From contig JAFOMI010000053.1 of NCBI GenBank assembly GCA_017418945.1, positions 1 to 43,892 on the forward strand: DNA of 43,892 bases. The letters run 5' to 3'. This document shows positions 7,842-17,628 of this stretch, piece by piece. This DNA comes from Bacilli bacterium. GTDB lineage: Bacteria; Bacillota_I; Bacilli_A; RF39; UBA660. Made by a program: the position numbers and the translations under genes. Within the stretch, counting starts at the first letter, position 1, and every line of letters starts with the position of its first letter. Below the pieces are notes generated by a model, which was not told the DNA's origin, did not search any database, and saw only the letters and a list, made by a program, of their open reading frames with translations.

Positions 7842-8247
7842 ATATAGAAAAAATCATAGAATTTACCATGATGGAAAAGCTAAAGGTAATACTGAATTAC
7901 ATTATGGTACATATGGATTACAAGCTAAAGAAGGAGCTTGGATCACTCAACAACAAATAGAAGCTGCCAGAGTTGCAATGACTCGTTACATGAAAAGAGG
8001 AGGAAAAGTATTTGTTAATATATTCCCTCACTTATCATTAACAAGACATGCTGCTGAAACTCGTATGGGTACAGGAAAAGGTAATCCAGAAATTTGGGTA
8101 GCTGTTGTTAAAGAAGGTAAAATTATGTTTGAAATATCTGAAGTTACTGAAGATGTTGCAAGAGAAGCTTTAAGACTTGCTTCACATAAATTACCTGTTA
8201 AATGTAAATTTGTTAAAAAAGAAAGTGGTGAAGTAAATGAAGGCTAA
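7816..8247 (+). CDS. rplP: 50S ribosomal protein L16
   Basis: 143 aa. The start [14 protein letters not shown] and internal [21 protein letters not shown] with [15 protein letters not shown] are diagnostic of L16, which supports A-site tRNA and L27 positioning. Its AAAAGGAGG site lies inside rpsC. It overlaps rpmC by 11 bases, so rpsC-rplP-rpmC are translationally coupled. Confidence 0.98.
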   Translation: MALIPKRTKYRKNHRIYHDGKAKGNTELHYGTYGLQAKEGAWITQQQIEAARVAMTRYMKRGGKVFVNIFPHLSLTRHAAETRMGTGKGNPEIWVAVVKEGKIMFEISEVTEDVAREALRLASHKLPVKCKFVKKESGEVNEG

Positions 8248-8434
8248 GGAATTAAGAGAGTTAACCACTGAAGAATTAGTAAAGAAAATCGAAGAATTAA
8301 AAGCTGAGCTTTACAATTTAAGATTTGCTAATGCAACTGGAAATTTAGAAAAACCTTCAAAAATTAAAGAAGATAGAAAGACAATCGCGAGAATTAAACA
8401 AATTTTAACAGAACGCGAAAATGAAAATAAGTAG
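8237..8434 (+). CDS. rpmC: 50S ribosomal protein L29
   Basis: 65 aa, two-helix protein: [30 protein letters not shown] (shown here as family-typical helices) then [16 protein letters not shown]29 sits at the tunnel exit next to L23. Starts inside the end of rplP and ends 9 bases before rpsQ. Confidence 0.96.
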   Translation: MKAKELRELTTEELVKKIEELKAELYNLRFANATGNLEKPSKIKEDRKTIARIKQILTERENENK

Positions 8435-8443
8435 GAGGCTTAA

Positions 8444-8701
8444 ATGGAAACAAAGAGAAAAGAATTAATTGGTATTGTTACTAGTGCTCAAAACGATAAA
8501 ACAATAACAGTTACAATTGAAACTTATAAGAAAAGCCCTTTATACGGAAAACGTGTTAAATCTTCAAAAAAATATAGAGCTCACGATGAAGAAAATAAAG
8601 CAAAAGTTGGAGATAAGGTGCGTATAGTTGAGACTAGACCTATATCAAAAACAAAGAGATATAATTTAGTTGAGATTGTTGAAGAAGCAATAATCTTATA
8701 A
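8444..8701 (+). CDS. rpsQ: 30S ribosomal protein S17
   Basis: 85 aa OB-fold protein. Signatures: [17 protein letters not shown] at the start, then [19 protein letters not shown] and [18 protein letters not shown]17 binds helix 11 of 16S rRNA early in assembly. A TAGGAGGC site just upstream overlaps the rpmC stop. Confidence 0.97.
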   Translation: METKRKELIGIVTSAQNDKTITVTIETYKKSPLYGKRVKSSKKYRAHDEENKAKVGDKVRIVETRPISKTKRYNLVEIVEEAIIL

Positions 8702-8726
8702 TCTCTAAGGAAAAAGGAGGATTAAT

Positions 8727-9092
8727 ATGATTCAACAAGAAAGTCGCTTAAAAGTAGCAGATAACTCTGGTGCTAAGGAAGTGTTAGTAATTAGAGTTCT
8801 TGGTGGAAATAAAACATTTGGTACTGTTGGTGACGTAGTAGTTGCTACTGTAAAGAAAGCTACACCAAATGGTACTATTAAAGCTGGAAAAGTTGTTAAA
8901 GCTGTTGTTGTTAGAACTAGAAAACCAGTTAGAAGAAGTGATGGTTCTTATATTAGATTTGATGACAATGCATGTGTTATTATAAATGACGATAAGAGTC
9001 CAGTTGGAACACGTGTACTTGGTCCAGTAGCGCGTGAACTTCGTGATAACGATTATATGAAAATTGTTTCACTTGCTAAAGAAGTTTTATAA
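8727..9092 (+). CDS. rplN: 50S ribosomal protein L14
   Basis: 121 aa (family usually 122). [18 protein letters not shown] and the C-terminal [23 protein letters not shown] identify L14, which contributes to the intersubunit bridge with h14 and binds L19. Strong AAAGGAGG site at 8714-8721. Confidence 0.98.
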   Translation: MIQQESRLKVADNSGAKEVLVIRVLGGNKTFGTVGDVVVATVKKATPNGTIKAGKVVKAVVVRTRKPVRRSDGSYIRFDDNACVIINDDKSPVGTRVLGPVARELRDNDYMKIVSLAKEVL

Positions 9093-9106
9093 TAAAGGAG
9101 GACAAT

Positions 9107-9418
9107 ATGAACTTTAAAGTAGGAGATAAAGTTGTAGTTATTTCTGGTAAAGATAAAGGTTCTGAAGGAAAAATAATTAAAACTTTAAAGAAAGAAAATA
9201 AAGTTGTAGTTGAAGGTATTAATATGATTACAAAACATGTTAAACCTAATGCTCAAAATGAAAATGGTGGAATCGTTAAGATGGAAGCACCAATTCATGC
9301 ATCTAATGTTATGATTATAGATCCAAAGACTAAAAAAAGAACTAGAATAGCACACTTAGTTGATGAAAAAGGAAATAAAAATAGAATTTCAGTAAAATCT
9401 AAAGAAATACTTAAATAG
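9107..9418 (+). CDS. rplX: 50S ribosomal protein L24
   Basis: 103 aa. KOW motif near the N-terminus (GDKVVVISGKDKGSEGKII) and the GGIVKMEAPIHASNVMI segment with the C-terminal NRISVKSKEILK. L24 initiates 50S assembly by binding the 5' domain of 23S rRNA. Intergenic gap of 14 bases with AAAGGAGG. Confidence 0.97.
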   Translation: MNFKVGDKVVVISGKDKGSEGKIIKTLKKENKVVVEGINMITKHVKPNAQNENGGIVKMEAPIHASNVMIIDPKTKKRTRIAHLVDEKGNKNRISVKSKEILK

Positions 9419-9436
9419 TGGAAGGAGGGTATATTT

Positions 9437-9976
9437 ATGAACCGCCTAAGTGATAAATATAAAAATGAAATAATTCCAAAGTTAATGGAAAAGTATAACT
9501 ATAAGTCAGTTATGCAAGTACCAAAATTAGAAAAAATTGTTATTAATATTGGTGTTGGTGATGCAACAGAAAATAGTAAATATTTAGATGCTGCATATCA
9601 AGAACTAGAATTAATTACAGGTGCAAAACCAGTAATTACTAAAGCAAAAAAATCAATCGCAGGATTCAAATTAAGAGCTGGACAAGCAATTGGTTGTAAA
9701 GTAACTCTTAGAGGAGAAAAAATGTATACATTCTTAGATAAATTAATAAGAATTGCATTACCTGGTGTTAGAGATTTTAGAGGAGTTTCTTCAAAAGCAT
9801 TTGATGGAAGAGGAAACTATACTTTAGGAATTAAAGAACAAATGATTTTTGCAGAAATAGAATACGATAACATTGTTAAAACTCGTGGAATGGATATTGT
9901 TTTTGTTACATCAGCAAAGACAAATGAGGAAGCGTTTGATTTATTAAATGAAATCGGAATTCCTTTTAGAAAGTAA
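9437..9976 (+). CDS. rplE: 50S ribosomal protein L5
   Basis: 179 aa, full length. Signatures: [35 protein letters not shown], and [22 protein letters not shown]5 binds 5S rRNA in the central protuberance and touches S13 across the subunit interface. GGAAGGAGGG precedes it. Confidence 0.98.
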   Translation: MNRLSDKYKNEIIPKLMEKYNYKSVMQVPKLEKIVINIGVGDATENSKYLDAAYQELELITGAKPVITKAKKSIAGFKLRAGQAIGCKVTLRGEKMYTFLDKLIRIALPGVRDFRGVSSKAFDGRGNYTLGIKEQMIFAEIEYDNIVKTRGMDIVFVTSAKTNEEAFDLLNEIGIPFRK

Positions 9977-9988
9977 TAGGAGGAAATA

Positions 9989-10174
9989 ATGGCAAAGAAA
10001 AGTATGGTTGTTAAACAACAAAGAAAACAAAAGTACAAAGTACGTGAATATACACGTTGCTCAAGATGTGGAAGACCACATGCAGTACTTAAAAAATATG
10101 GAATTTGTAGAATATGTTTTAGAGAACTTGCATATCAAGGACAAATTCCTGGTGTAAAAAAATCAAGTTGGTAA
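9989..10174 (+). CDS. rpsZ: 30S ribosomal protein S14, zinc-binding type (S14Z)
   Basis: 61 aa. Two CxxC pairs, CSRCGRPH and CRICFRE, form the zinc ribbon, so this is the short C+ (type Z) S14 typical of Gram-positive bacteria, not the 89-101 aa zinc-free form. S14 assembles late in the 30S head beside S3 and S10. It follows rplE by 12 bases with TAGGAGG. It may be called rpsN in some annotations. Confidence 0.98.
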   Translation: MAKKSMVVKQQRKQKYKVREYTRCSRCGRPHAVLKKYGICRICFRELAYQGQIPGVKKSSW

Positions 10175-10186
10175 GGAGGATATGTT

Positions 10187-10573
10187 ATGGTAGTATCAAG
10201 TCCAATCGCAGATATGCTTACTAGAATTAGAAATGCAAATGCTCTTCGTTATGCTGAAGTAGCTATGCCAACTTCTAAAATGAAAGTAGAAATAGCAAGT
10301 ATATTAAAAAGTGAAGGTTATATTAGTGATTATAGTGTTGATGATAAGACATTAACATTATCATTAAAATATGGAGAAAATAAAGAAAGAGTAATTTCTG
10401 GATTAAAATGTATTTCAAAACCAGGATTACGTGTTTATGCCAAAGCTGAAGAAGTTCCATACGTATTAAACGGTTTAGGAATTGCTATTTTATCAACATC
10501 TAAAGGAATTATGACAGATAAGTCTGCTCGTAAGGAAAATGTTGGTGGAGAAGTTTTAGCATATATTTGGTAA
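10187..10573 (+). CDS. rpsH: 30S ribosomal protein S8
   Basis: 128 aa. [14 protein letters not shown] at the start and [20 protein letters not shown] near the end with GGEVLAYIW terminal residues are diagnostic. S8 binds helix 21 of 16S rRNA. In other bacteria it represses the spc operon by mimicry; no such site was identified here. AAGGAGG just overlaps the rpsZ stop region. Confidence 0.98.
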   Translation: MVVSSPIADMLTRIRNANALRYAEVAMPTSKMKVEIASILKSEGYISDYSVDDKTLTLSLKYGENKERVISGLKCISKPGLRVYAKAEEVPYVLNGLGIAILSTSKGIMTDKSARKENVGGEVLAYIW

Positions 10574-10594
10574 CAAAAATAAGGAGGTTCCAAT

Positions 10595-11134
10595 ATGAGT
10601 CGTATAGGAAAAAGAATATTAGAAGTACCTGCTGGAGTTACTGTTACAGTTGAAAATGGTGTAGTTAAAGTTACTGGAACAAAAGGAACTTTAGAATTAA
10701 AATTACATGAAAATTTATCTTTAAATATTGAAGAAGGTAAATTAAGTATTGATTGTAACAAAAATGATAAACAATCTGAATCTATGTATGGAACAACTAA
10801 TGCATTAATTTCAAATATGATTACTGGTGTTAGTAAAGGATATGAAAAAGGATTAGAAATAATCGGTGTTGGATATCGTTTTGCTGTTAAAGGTAATGAA
10901 CTTGAAGTTACTGCTGGTAAATCTCATAAAGATTTAGTTAAAATTCCAGAAGGATTAACTGTAGAACAAGTAAGTAATACAGAAGTAACAATTAAAGGTA
11001 TTAGCAAAGAATTAGTTGGTGAATTCGCTGCTAAAGTTAGAAAATTAAGAAAACCAGAACCATATAAGGGTAAAGGTATTCGTTATAAAGATGAATTCAT
11101 TCGTCGTAAAGAAGGAAAGAAAGCATCTAAATAG
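10595..11134 (+). CDS. rplF: 50S ribosomal protein L6
   Basis: 179 aa. MSRIGKRILEVPAGVTV, GVGYRFAVKGN, and the C-terminal RKPEPYKGKGIRYKDEFIRRKEGK define L6, located near the factor-binding site and sarcin-ricin loop. AAGGAGG site 9 bases before the ATG. Confidence 0.98.
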   Translation: MSRIGKRILEVPAGVTVTVENGVVKVTGTKGTLELKLHENLSLNIEEGKLSIDCNKNDKQSESMYGTTNALISNMITGVSKGYEKGLEIIGVGYRFAVKGNELEVTAGKSHKDLVKIPEGLTVEQVSNTEVTIKGISKELVGEFAAKVRKLRKPEPYKGKGIRYKDEFIRRKEGKKASK

Positions 11135-11155
11135 TAGAAAAGGAGAGTCTTATAT

Positions 11156-11518
11156 ATGATTAAAAAAGTATCACGTAATGAAGCTCGTCAAGCAAGACAT
11201 GCAAGAGTTAGAGCAAAAGTGTCTGGTACAAAAGATATTCCAAGATTAAATGTATTTAGATCTGCTAAAAACATTAGCGTACAAATTATTGATGATGAAA
11301 ATGGTGTAACATTAGTTTCAGCATCAACAATGGAAAAAGATTTAAAAATTGCTAATGGTGGAAACATTGAAGCAGCTAAATTAATAGGTGCAGAAATTGC
11401 TAAAAGAGCAAAGAAAGCTAAAATCACTAAAGTAGTATTTGATAGAGGTGGATACCTATATCATGGTAGAGTTGAAGCTTTAGCTGAAGCTGCACGTGAA
11501 AATGGATTAGAATTCTAA
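11156..11518 (+). CDS. rplR: 50S ribosomal protein L18
   Basis: 120 aa. [25 protein letters not shown] and the C-terminal [24 protein letters not shown] identify L18, the main 5S rRNA partner. It follows rplF by 21 bases; the ribosome binding site is AAGGAGAG. Confidence 0.98.
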   Translation: MIKKVSRNEARQARHARVRAKVSGTKDIPRLNVFRSAKNISVQIIDDENGVTLVSASTMEKDLKIANGGNIEAAKLIGAEIAKRAKKAKITKVVFDRGGYLYHGRVEALAEAARENGLEF

Positions 11519-11531
11519 TAAGGAGGGTCAA

Positions 11532-12044
11532 ATGGAAAAGAGAGTAAATAACCCACGTAAACAAGATGAATTTAAAGATGAAGTTTTATCACTTCGTCGT
11601 GTTACAAAAGTAACTAAAGGTGGACGTACTTTACACTTCTCTGCATTCGTTGCCGTAGGTGATGGAAAAGGAAGAGTAGGTATTGGTTCAGGAAAGTCTT
11701 CAGAAGTTGTTGAAGCAATTAAAAAAGCTAGAATGCAAGCTGTTAAAAACGTTAAGAAAATTGACATTATAGATAATAGAACTATTTCACATGATACAAT
11801 CGGAGAAGCAGGAGCTGCTAAGGTTTTATTAAAACCTGCTAAAGCTGGTACTGGTATTATTGCTGGTGGTCCAGTTAGAACAGTTCTTGAACTTGCTGGT
11901 CTTAAAGACGTTGTATCTAAATCACTAGGATCAAATACTAAAATTAATACTTCTAAAGCAACTATGAAAGCTTTAACTTCACAAAGAAGTGCTGAACATA
12001 TTGCAAAATTAAGAGGTAAAACTGTAGAGGAGATTTTAGGATAA
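11532..12044 (+). CDS. rpsE: 30S ribosomal protein S5
   Basis: 170 aa. [30 protein letters not shown] and the C-terminal S5 domain with [20 protein letters not shown] are diagnostic. S5 is important for decoding fidelity and mRNA unwinding. Its stop overlaps the rplO start (TAATG). In most bacteria rpmD (L30) lies here; it is missing. Confidence 0.98.
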   Translation: MEKRVNNPRKQDEFKDEVLSLRRVTKVTKGGRTLHFSAFVAVGDGKGRVGIGSGKSSEVVEAIKKARMQAVKNVKKIDIIDNRTISHDTIGEAGAAKVLLKPAKAGTGIIAGGPVRTVLELAGLKDVVSKSLGSNTKINTSKATMKALTSQRSAEHIAKLRGKTVEEILG

Positions 12045-12487
12045 TGGAATTAAATGAATTAAAATATACTACTGGTTCAGTTAAGAACAGAAAAAGAGTA
12101 GGTAGAGGAATCGGATCTGGAAACGGTAAAACTTCTGGAAGAGGTCAAAAAGGACAAAACTCAAGAAGTGGTGGCGGAGTTAGATTAGGTTTCGAAGGTG
12201 GACAAAATCCATTAGTATTTAGAATAGCAAAAAGAGGTTTTAATAACTATGAATTTGCTACTAGATATGCAGTAATTAATATTAGTGATTTAGAAAAATT
12301 TGATGATGGAGCAGAAATTACTCCAGAATTATTAAAAGAAATGGGAATAGTTAAAAATTTACAAGATGGTCTTAAAGTTTTAGGTAATGGTGAATTAACT
12401 AAAAAATTAACAGTAAACGCAAATAAATTTTCAAAAGTAGCTAAAGAAAAAATAGAAAATGCTGGTGGAAAAGCGAAGGTGATCTAG
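12044..12487 (+). CDS. rplO: 50S ribosomal protein L15
   Basis: 147 aa. Glycine/arginine-rich N-terminus ([21 protein letters not shown], split over residues 18-38) followed by [20 protein letters not shown]15 is a late assembly protein of the 50S subunit. One-base overlap with rpsE; the ribosome binding site (AGAGGAGA) is within rpsE. secY follows after one base, the usual order. Confidence 0.97.
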   Translation: MELNELKYTTGSVKNRKRVGRGIGSGNGKTSGRGQKGQNSRSGGGVRLGFEGGQNPLVFRIAKRGFNNYEFATRYAVINISDLEKFDDGAEITPELLKEMGIVKNLQDGLKVLGNGELTKKLTVNANKFSKVAKEKIENAGGKAKVI

Positions 12488-12488
12488 T

Positions 12489-13745
12489 ATGTTTGCAAAA
12501 ATAAAGGATATATTTGCAAAAAGAAATAAGGATCTAAGAAAAAGAATCTTATTCACACTAGTATCATTAGCAATATTCATAATAGGTACAAATGTAAGAA
12601 TACCAGGAACTAAGGGAGTAACTAATGATTTAGGATTTCTTGAATTACTAAATGTTATTGGTGGTGGAGCTTTAAAGAACTCATCAATATTTGCACTTGG
12701 TGTTATGCCATATATTAGTGCATCAATAGTAATTCAATTACTTCAAATGGATATTATTCCATATTTCTCAGATCTAGCAAAAGAAGGTTATGCAGGAAGA
12801 AGAAAACTTAATAGAATTACAAGATATGTTGGTATTATAGTTGCTTTATTCCAAGGTATTGCATTAGCAATAGGATTACTTGGTACAGGAGCAAATACAA
12901 TAGAATATATTAGAATTGGTGTTATTCTAACTGCAGGAACTGCATTCTTATTATGGCTTGGAGATCAAGTTTCACAAAAAGGAATTGGTAATGGCTTATC
13001 ATTAATAATAATGGCAGGTATTATCGTATCAATTCCATACATGATGGTTGAAGCATTCAAAACATTTGTTCTTGGGAATGGTAATTTATTTATAGGTATA
13101 ATTTCATTCCTAGTATATGTAGCTATATATTTAGCGATAGTTGTTGGTGTTGTATTTATTTCTGAATCAGAAAGAAGAATACCAATTCAATATGCAAATA
13201 AAACTACAAGTTCTTATGGAGCTAAGCAAACATATATACCTTTTAAAGTAAATGCAGCAAATGTTATTCCAGTAATATTTGCATCTGCGATTATAACAAT
13301 TCCGCAAGTAATAGCTAGATTTATAACAAATGAAGGTTATATTAAATTTGTTAATAATTATATGAATTATAATACACCTATTGGTTTAACTATATATTTA
13401 TTATTAATAGTAATATTCAGTTATGTATATACAATATTACAATTTAAACCAGAAGAAATTAGTAAAAATTTACAACAAAATGGTGGATACATTCCTGGTG
13501 TTAGACCTGGAGTTGAAACTAAAAAATATATTACAAAAGTATTACTTAGAATTACTACTTTTGGAACATTATTCTTAGTTGTAATAGCAGCATTACCAAT
13601 ATTATTTCAAAATTATTCAAATGTAAATAATACAAATATTTCAATTGGTGGTACTGGATTATTAATCGTTGTAGGTGTAGCACTTGAAACTTATAAACAA
13701 GTAGATAGTGTATTAGAACAAAAAGAATATAAAGGAAGATTTTAA
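12489..13745 (+). CDS. secY: Protein translocase subunit SecY
   Basis: 418 aa, ten expected membrane segments, forming the SecYEG channel that exports and inserts proteins. Visible signatures: RKRILFTLVSLAIFIIGTNV (TM1), GVMPYISASIVIQLL (TM2), and the cytoplasmic loop SERRIPIQYA. The late QQNGGYIPGVRPGVETKKYI segment (the SecA/ribosome contact loop) is also present. Length is slightly short of the usual 430-440. The stop overlaps the adk start (TAATG). Confidence 0.98.
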   Translation: MFAKIKDIFAKRNKDLRKRILFTLVSLAIFIIGTNVRIPGTKGVTNDLGFLELLNVIGGGALKNSSIFALGVMPYISASIVIQLLQMDIIPYFSDLAKEGYAGRRKLNRITRYVGIIVALFQGIALAIGLLGTGANTIEYIRIGVILTAGTAFLLWLGDQVSQKGIGNGLSLIIMAGIIVSIPYMMVEAFKTFVLGNGNLFIGIISFLVYVAIYLAIVVGVVFISESERRIPIQYANKTTSSYGAKQTYIPFKVNAANVIPVIFASAIITIPQVIARFITNEGYIKFVNNYMNYNTPIGLTIYLLLIVIFSYVYTILQFKPEEISKNLQQNGGYIPGVRPGVETKKYITKVLLRITTFGTLFLVVIAALPILFQNYSNVNNTNISIGGTGLLIVVGVALETYKQVDSVLEQKEYKGRF

Positions 13746-14377
13746 TGAAGTGCATTATATTAATAGCAGCACCAGCTGCAGGTAAGGGCACAATTTCCAA
13801 ATATATTGAGGACAAATATAACTACAAACATATCTCAACAGGTGATCTTTTAAGAGAAGAGGTTAGAAATAATACTGATATTGGTAAAGAAATTAAACCT
13901 TTACTTGAAAAAGGATCGCTTGTAGGAGATAATATAATTGAAGAAGTTCTTTTAAAGGAATTAAGTAAAACTAATTCTAATATAATATTAGATGGTTATC
14001 CAAGAACTTTAAATCAAGCAAAAAAACTTGATGAACTTCTTATAAAAGCAAATGTAGAATTATCTAATGTTATTAATATTGATATAGATAAGGAAATTGC
14101 TATTGAAAGAATTACTAATAGACTAGTTTGTGATAATTGCAAAAGTGTCTATAATAAAAAATTAATAAAAGAAAACATATGCACAAAATGTGGTGGTAAT
14201 TTATCTTCTAGAAATGATGATAATAAAGAAACATTTTTAGATAGATATGATACATTTTTAAAAGAAACTAAACCTTTAATTAATTATTATGATGATAAGT
14301 TAGTAACTATTTATAATAATTCGAGTTTAGATAATATTTTTAAAGATGTAGATGGTATTTTGAAAGGAGATGCATAA
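13745..14377 (+). CDS. adk: Adenylate kinase, zinc-type lid, variant P-loop
   Basis: 210 aa. Interconverts ATP + AMP and 2 ADP. Recognisable parts are the AMP-binding HISTGDLLREEV, the DGYPRTLNQAKKL segment, the zinc lid CDNCKSVYN...CTKCGG (four Cys), and DRYDTFLKETKPLI. The P-loop reads AAPAAGKGT where the family normally has G-x-P-G-A-G-K-G-T. Two glycines are therefore alanines while the GKGT phosphate-binding end is kept. All other motifs argue for a working enzyme, so the loop may simply be lineage-specific. Overlaps secY by one base. Confidence 0.96.
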   Translation: MKCIILIAAPAAGKGTISKYIEDKYNYKHISTGDLLREEVRNNTDIGKEIKPLLEKGSLVGDNIIEEVLLKELSKTNSNIILDGYPRTLNQAKKLDELLIKANVELSNVINIDIDKEIAIERITNRLVCDNCKSVYNKKLIKENICTKCGGNLSSRNDDNKETFLDRYDTFLKETKPLINYYDDKLVTIYNNSSLDNIFKDVDGILKGDA

Positions 14378-14378
14378 T

Positions 14379-15137
14379 ATGATAACAATTAAATCTCCAA
14401 GAGAAATTGAACTACTAAGAATTGCCGGAAATGTAGTTTATCAAACTCATCAGTATATTAAACCTTTTATTAAAGAAGGTATAACTACTAGAGAGTTAGA
14501 TAAGTTATGTGAGGACTTTATTAGAAGTAAAGGTTGTACTCCATCTTTTAAAGGTTGTGAAGGATTTCCATATTCAGTATGCATGTCAGTAAATGACTGT
14601 GTTGTTCATGGTTATCCAAGTAATTATAAATTAAAGAATGGAGATATAATAACTCTTGATATAGGAGCATGTTATAAAGGATATCATGGAGATTCTGGTT
14701 GGACTTATGCTGTTGGTAATATTTCATCAGATGATAAGTTTTTAATGGAACATACAGAAAAAGCTTTATATGAGGGAATAAAAGAAGCAGTTGTAGGTAA
14801 TAGAATCGGAGATATAGGATATGCTATTGAAAAATATGCTTTAGAACATAATTTAGGAGTTGTTAAAGAATTTGTAGGTCATGGTGTTGGAACAGAGGTT
14901 CATGAAGATCCTAGTGTACCTAACTATGGTAAAAAAGGGACAGGTTTACGTTTAAAAGAAGGTATGGTAATAGCAATAGAACCAATGCTTACTTTTGGAA
15001 GTGAAGAAATAGAAATAGATGATAATGGTTTAACTGCATATACAGTTGATGGTTCTAATGCAGCTCATTATGAACATACTATAGCTATCACAAATGGTAA
15101 ACCAATAATCTTGACAGGAGAGATAAATAATGGCTAA
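14379..15137 (+). CDS. map: Methionine aminopeptidase, type I
   Basis: 252 aa from ATG 14379. The in-frame ATG at 14370 is directly on the AAAGGAG site (14363-14369), so the later start is preferred. It removes N-terminal Met from new proteins using a dinuclear metal site. Ligands are visible in [17 protein letters not shown] (two Asp), [19 protein letters not shown] (His), IAIEPM (Glu) and YEHTIAIT (Glu). An N-terminal catalytic-pocket His is in NDCVVHGYP. The start lies 1 base after the adk stop; the stop overlaps infA by 8 bases. Confidence 0.97.
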   Translation: MITIKSPREIELLRIAGNVVYQTHQYIKPFIKEGITTRELDKLCEDFIRSKGCTPSFKGCEGFPYSVCMSVNDCVVHGYPSNYKLKNGDIITLDIGACYKGYHGDSGWTYAVGNISSDDKFLMEHTEKALYEGIKEAVVGNRIGDIGYAIEKYALEHNLGVVKEFVGHGVGTEVHEDPSVPNYGKKGTGLRLKEGMVIAIEPMLTFGSEEIEIDDNGLTAYTVDGSNAAHYEHTIAITNGKPIILTGEINNG

Positions 15138-15348
15138 AAATGATGCAATAGAAGTTGAAGGTAAAGTTATAGATGTTTTACCTGGCGGTAAATTTAAAGT
15201 AGAATTAGATAATGGTTTTACTGTAGAAGCTCATGTTTCTGGTAAAATACGAATGAATAACATTCGCATCTTACCAGGCGATACAGTTGTTTTAGAATTA
15301 TCACCATCAGATATAACACATGGGCGTATAATTTGGAATAAAAGATAA
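15130..15348 (+). CDS. infA: Translation initiation factor IF-1
   Basis: 72 aa OB-fold factor that occupies the 30S A site during initiation. [20 protein letters not shown] and [20 protein letters not shown] are typical. Starts within the end of map (ACAGGAGAG upstream); the usual map-infA-rpmJ order is kept. Confidence 0.98.
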   Translation: MAKNDAIEVEGKVIDVLPGGKFKVELDNGFTVEAHVSGKIRMNNIRILPGDTVVLELSPSDITHGRIIWNKR

Positions 15349-15361
15349 TGGAGGCGTAATT

Positions 15362-15475
15362 ATGAAAGTTAGAACTTCAGTAAAAAAAATCTGCGATAAG
15401 TGCAGAGTAATTAAAAGAAAAGGTGTTGTAAGAGTTATTTGTAGTAACCCTAAACACAAACAAAGACAAGGTTAA
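15362..15475 (+). CDS. rpmJ: 50S ribosomal protein L36
   Basis: 37 aa, too short for many ORF callers. [20 protein letters not shown] then [13 protein letters not shown]; the C..C (11, 14), C27 and H32 residues form the zinc site, so this is the zinc-containing L36 (C+). It lies between infA and rpsM with ATGGAGGCG upstream, its standard position. Confidence 0.97.
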   Translation: MKVRTSVKKICDKCRVIKRKGVVRVICSNPKHKQRQG

Positions 15476-15489
15476 TAGGAGGTAATATT

Positions 15490-15855
15490 ATGGCACGTAT
15501 TAAAGGTGTAGATCTACCAAATGAAAAAAATATTTGGATAGCATTAACATCAATTTATGGTATTGGTAGAAATTTATCAAAAGATATTTGTACTGATGCT
15601 AAAGTTGATATGGCTAAAAAAGCTAAAGATTTAACAGATGATGAAATAGCTGCATTACGTAGTGAAATTGATAAGCATCTTGTTGAAGGTGACTTAAGAA
15701 GAGAAGTTGCTATGAATATTAAAAATAAGATGGAAATTAATTCTTATCAAGGAACTCGTCATAAAAAAGGATTACCAGTAAGAGGACAAAGAACAAGAAC
15801 TAACGCAAGAACTCGTAAAGGTAAACCAAAAACAATTGCGAATAAGAAAAAGTAA
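15490..15855 (+). CDS. rpsM: 30S ribosomal protein S13
   Basis: 121 aa. [26 protein letters not shown] at the start and the basic tail [22 protein letters not shown] are diagnostic. S13 bridges to the 50S subunit through L5 and 23S helix 38. TAGGAGG site 6 bases upstream of the start region. Confidence 0.98.
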   Translation: MARIKGVDLPNEKNIWIALTSIYGIGRNLSKDICTDAKVDMAKKAKDLTDDEIAALRSEIDKHLVEGDLRREVAMNIKNKMEINSYQGTRHKKGLPVRGQRTRTNARTRKGKPKTIANKKK

Positions 15856-15875
15856 TAGGTTAGGAGGTTATTTAT

Positions 15876-16259
15876 ATGGCTTATAAAGCAAGAAAACGTA
15901 AAGTTAAAAAGAATGTACCTGTTGGATGTGCTCATATTAAAGCTTCATTCAACAATACTATAGTAACTATAACTGATACTGACGGAAACGCTATTAGTTG
16001 GTCAGCACCAGGAGCAGTAGGATTCAAAAGTGCAAAGAAATCAACTCCATATGCTGCACAAGTAGCTGCTGAAGCTGCTGCTAAAGCTGCTTACGATCAA
16101 GGTATGAGAAAAGTTGATGTATTTGTAAGAGGACTTGGTCCAGGAAGAGAAACTGCTATTCGTGCTCTTCAAGTTGCAGGCTTAGAAATAGTATCAATCA
16201 CAGACGATACACCAATTCCACATAATGGTTGTCGTCCACCAAAACGTCCAAGAGGATAA
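15876..16259 (+). CDS. rpsK: 30S ribosomal protein S11
   Basis: 127 aa. [22 protein letters not shown] and the C-terminal [15 protein letters not shown] identify S11, part of the platform at the mRNA exit. rpsD is not between rpsK and rpoA, as in Bacillus, where it is encoded elsewhere. Confidence 0.98.
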   Translation: MAYKARKRKVKKNVPVGCAHIKASFNNTIVTITDTDGNAISWSAPGAVGFKSAKKSTPYAAQVAAEAAAKAAYDQGMRKVDVFVRGLGPGRETAIRALQVAGLEIVSITDDTPIPHNGCRPPKRPRG

Positions 16260-16280
16260 TAAGAAAAGGGAGTGTGTTAA

Positions 16281-17231
16281 ATGATAAAATTTGAAAAACC
16301 ACAATACAAAGTTACTGAATATGATGAAACAAGTAACTATGGTAAGTTTGAACTTGAACCACTAGAAAAAGGGTTTGGTTTAACTTTAGGAAATGCATTA
16401 AGAAGAGTAATGCTATCAAGTTTACCAGGAAGTGCGATTACTTCTATTAATATAGAGGGTGTTGAACATGAATTTCAAACTATAACTGGTATTTATGAAG
16501 ATGTTACAGCAATAGTTTTAAACTTAAAAGGAATAGTTATTAAAAACCATTCTGAAGAAGATCAAGTTTTAACATTAAATGTTTCTGAAGAAGGAACAGT
16601 TACAGCTGCTGATATTGATTGTCCAGCTGACGTAGAAATAATTAATAAAGACCAAGTAATTTGTACAATCGTTAAAGGTGGCAAATTAAATATGGAATTA
16701 ACTGTTTCAAATGGTAGAGGATATGTTAGAGCAGAAAATAATAAGAAATTATTAAAGAAACCTAAAATTGGAACAATTGCTATTGATTCAATTTATTCTC
16801 CAATCGAAAGAGTTAATTATGAAGTAGAAGAAGCTCGTGTTGGTCAATCTACTAATTATGATAAATTAATTATGGAAATTTGGACAAATGGTTCTATGAA
16901 AGCTGAAGAAGCAATTGCTTTAGCAAGTAGAATTATTATTGAACATTTAAATATATTAACTGATTTAAATGAAATTGCTGATATTACTGGAATTATGGCA
17001 GAAAAAGAAGAAGATCCTAAAGTAAAAGCTTTAGAAACTTCTATTGATGATATGGAATTCTCTGTAAGAGCATATAACTGCTTAAAAAGATCTGGTATTA
17101 ATACTATGCAAGACCTTGTTAATAGAAAAGAAAGCGATATGATGAAAATCAGAAATTTAGGAAAGAAATCATTAAAAGAAGTTCTTGATAAAGTTAAAGC
17201 TATGGGACTATCTTTTAAGAATGACGATTAA
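16281..17231 (+). CDS. rpoA: RNA polymerase alpha subunit
   Basis: 316 aa. The N-terminal dimerisation domain (FELEPLEKGFGLTLGNALRR) and C-terminal DNA/activator-binding domain (SVRAYNCLKRSGINTMQDLV, IRNLGKKSLKEV) are both complete. It nucleates assembly of the polymerase core and the alpha-CTD contacts UP elements and activators. Ribosome binding site AAAGGGAG; rplQ follows by 12 bases. Confidence 0.98.
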   Translation: MIKFEKPQYKVTEYDETSNYGKFELEPLEKGFGLTLGNALRRVMLSSLPGSAITSINIEGVEHEFQTITGIYEDVTAIVLNLKGIVIKNHSEEDQVLTLNVSEEGTVTAADIDCPADVEIINKDQVICTIVKGGKLNMELTVSNGRGYVRAENNKKLLKKPKIGTIAIDSIYSPIERVNYEVEEARVGQSTNYDKLIMEIWTNGSMKAEEAIALASRIIIEHLNILTDLNEIADITGIMAEKEEDPKVKALETSIDDMEFSVRAYNCLKRSGINTMQDLVNRKESDMMKIRNLGKKSLKEVLDKVKAMGLSFKNDD

Positions 17232-17243
17232 TAGGAGGATATT

Positions 17244-17585
17244 ATGGCATATAGAAAATTAGGAAGAGATTCAAAACATAGAAGAAGTATGCTTGCTAAT
17301 TTAACTAAAGCCGTTATCATGAACGAAAGAATCGAAACTACAGAAGACAGAGCTAAAGAAACAAGAAAGTTTGTAGATAAGATGATTACTTATGGTAAAA
17401 AAGGTGATTTAGTTTCAAGAAGAAAAGCATATGCTTTCTTACATAATGATAAAGATTGTGTTAAGAAATTATTTGATGAATTAGCTCCTCGTTATAAAGA
17501 AAGAAATGGTGGATACACTAGAATTATTAAGAAAGAAAATAGAAGAGGAGACGACGCTTTAGTTGTTATTCTAGAATTAGTATAA
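17244..17585 (+). CDS. rplQ: 50S ribosomal protein L17
   Basis: 113 aa. [23 protein letters not shown] and the tail [25 protein letters not shown] are diagnostic of L17, at the tunnel exit. Last gene of the 14-kb ribosomal block, closed by the terminator that follows immediately. Confidence 0.98.
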   Translation: MAYRKLGRDSKHRRSMLANLTKAVIMNERIETTEDRAKETRKFVDKMITYGKKGDLVSRRKAYAFLHNDKDCVKKLFDELAPRYKERNGGYTRIIKKENRRGDDALVVILELV

Positions 17586-17599
17586 CATTAAGCTTTGTT

Positions 17600-17628
17600 A
17601 AAAGAAGTGATTATTCACTTCTTTTTTT
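17600..17628. terminator. Terminator of the ribosomal operon (bidirectional)
   Basis: AAAAGAAGTGA (17600-17610), loop TTAT, TCACTTCTTTT (17615-17625), with the T run continuing to 17629. The A-rich upstream arm means it also works for the convergent ZIP transporter gene on the other strand, whose stop is at 17628. Confidence 0.88.

Noticed and set aside
10435-10761. Open frame on the - strand across rpsH and rplF
   Set aside because: Mirror of highly conserved ribosomal genes; no start signal.
13555-13815. Open frame on the - strand across secY and adk
   Set aside because: Low-complexity Ile/Leu/Tyr translation arising from the opposite strand of AT-rich membrane-protein coding sequence.
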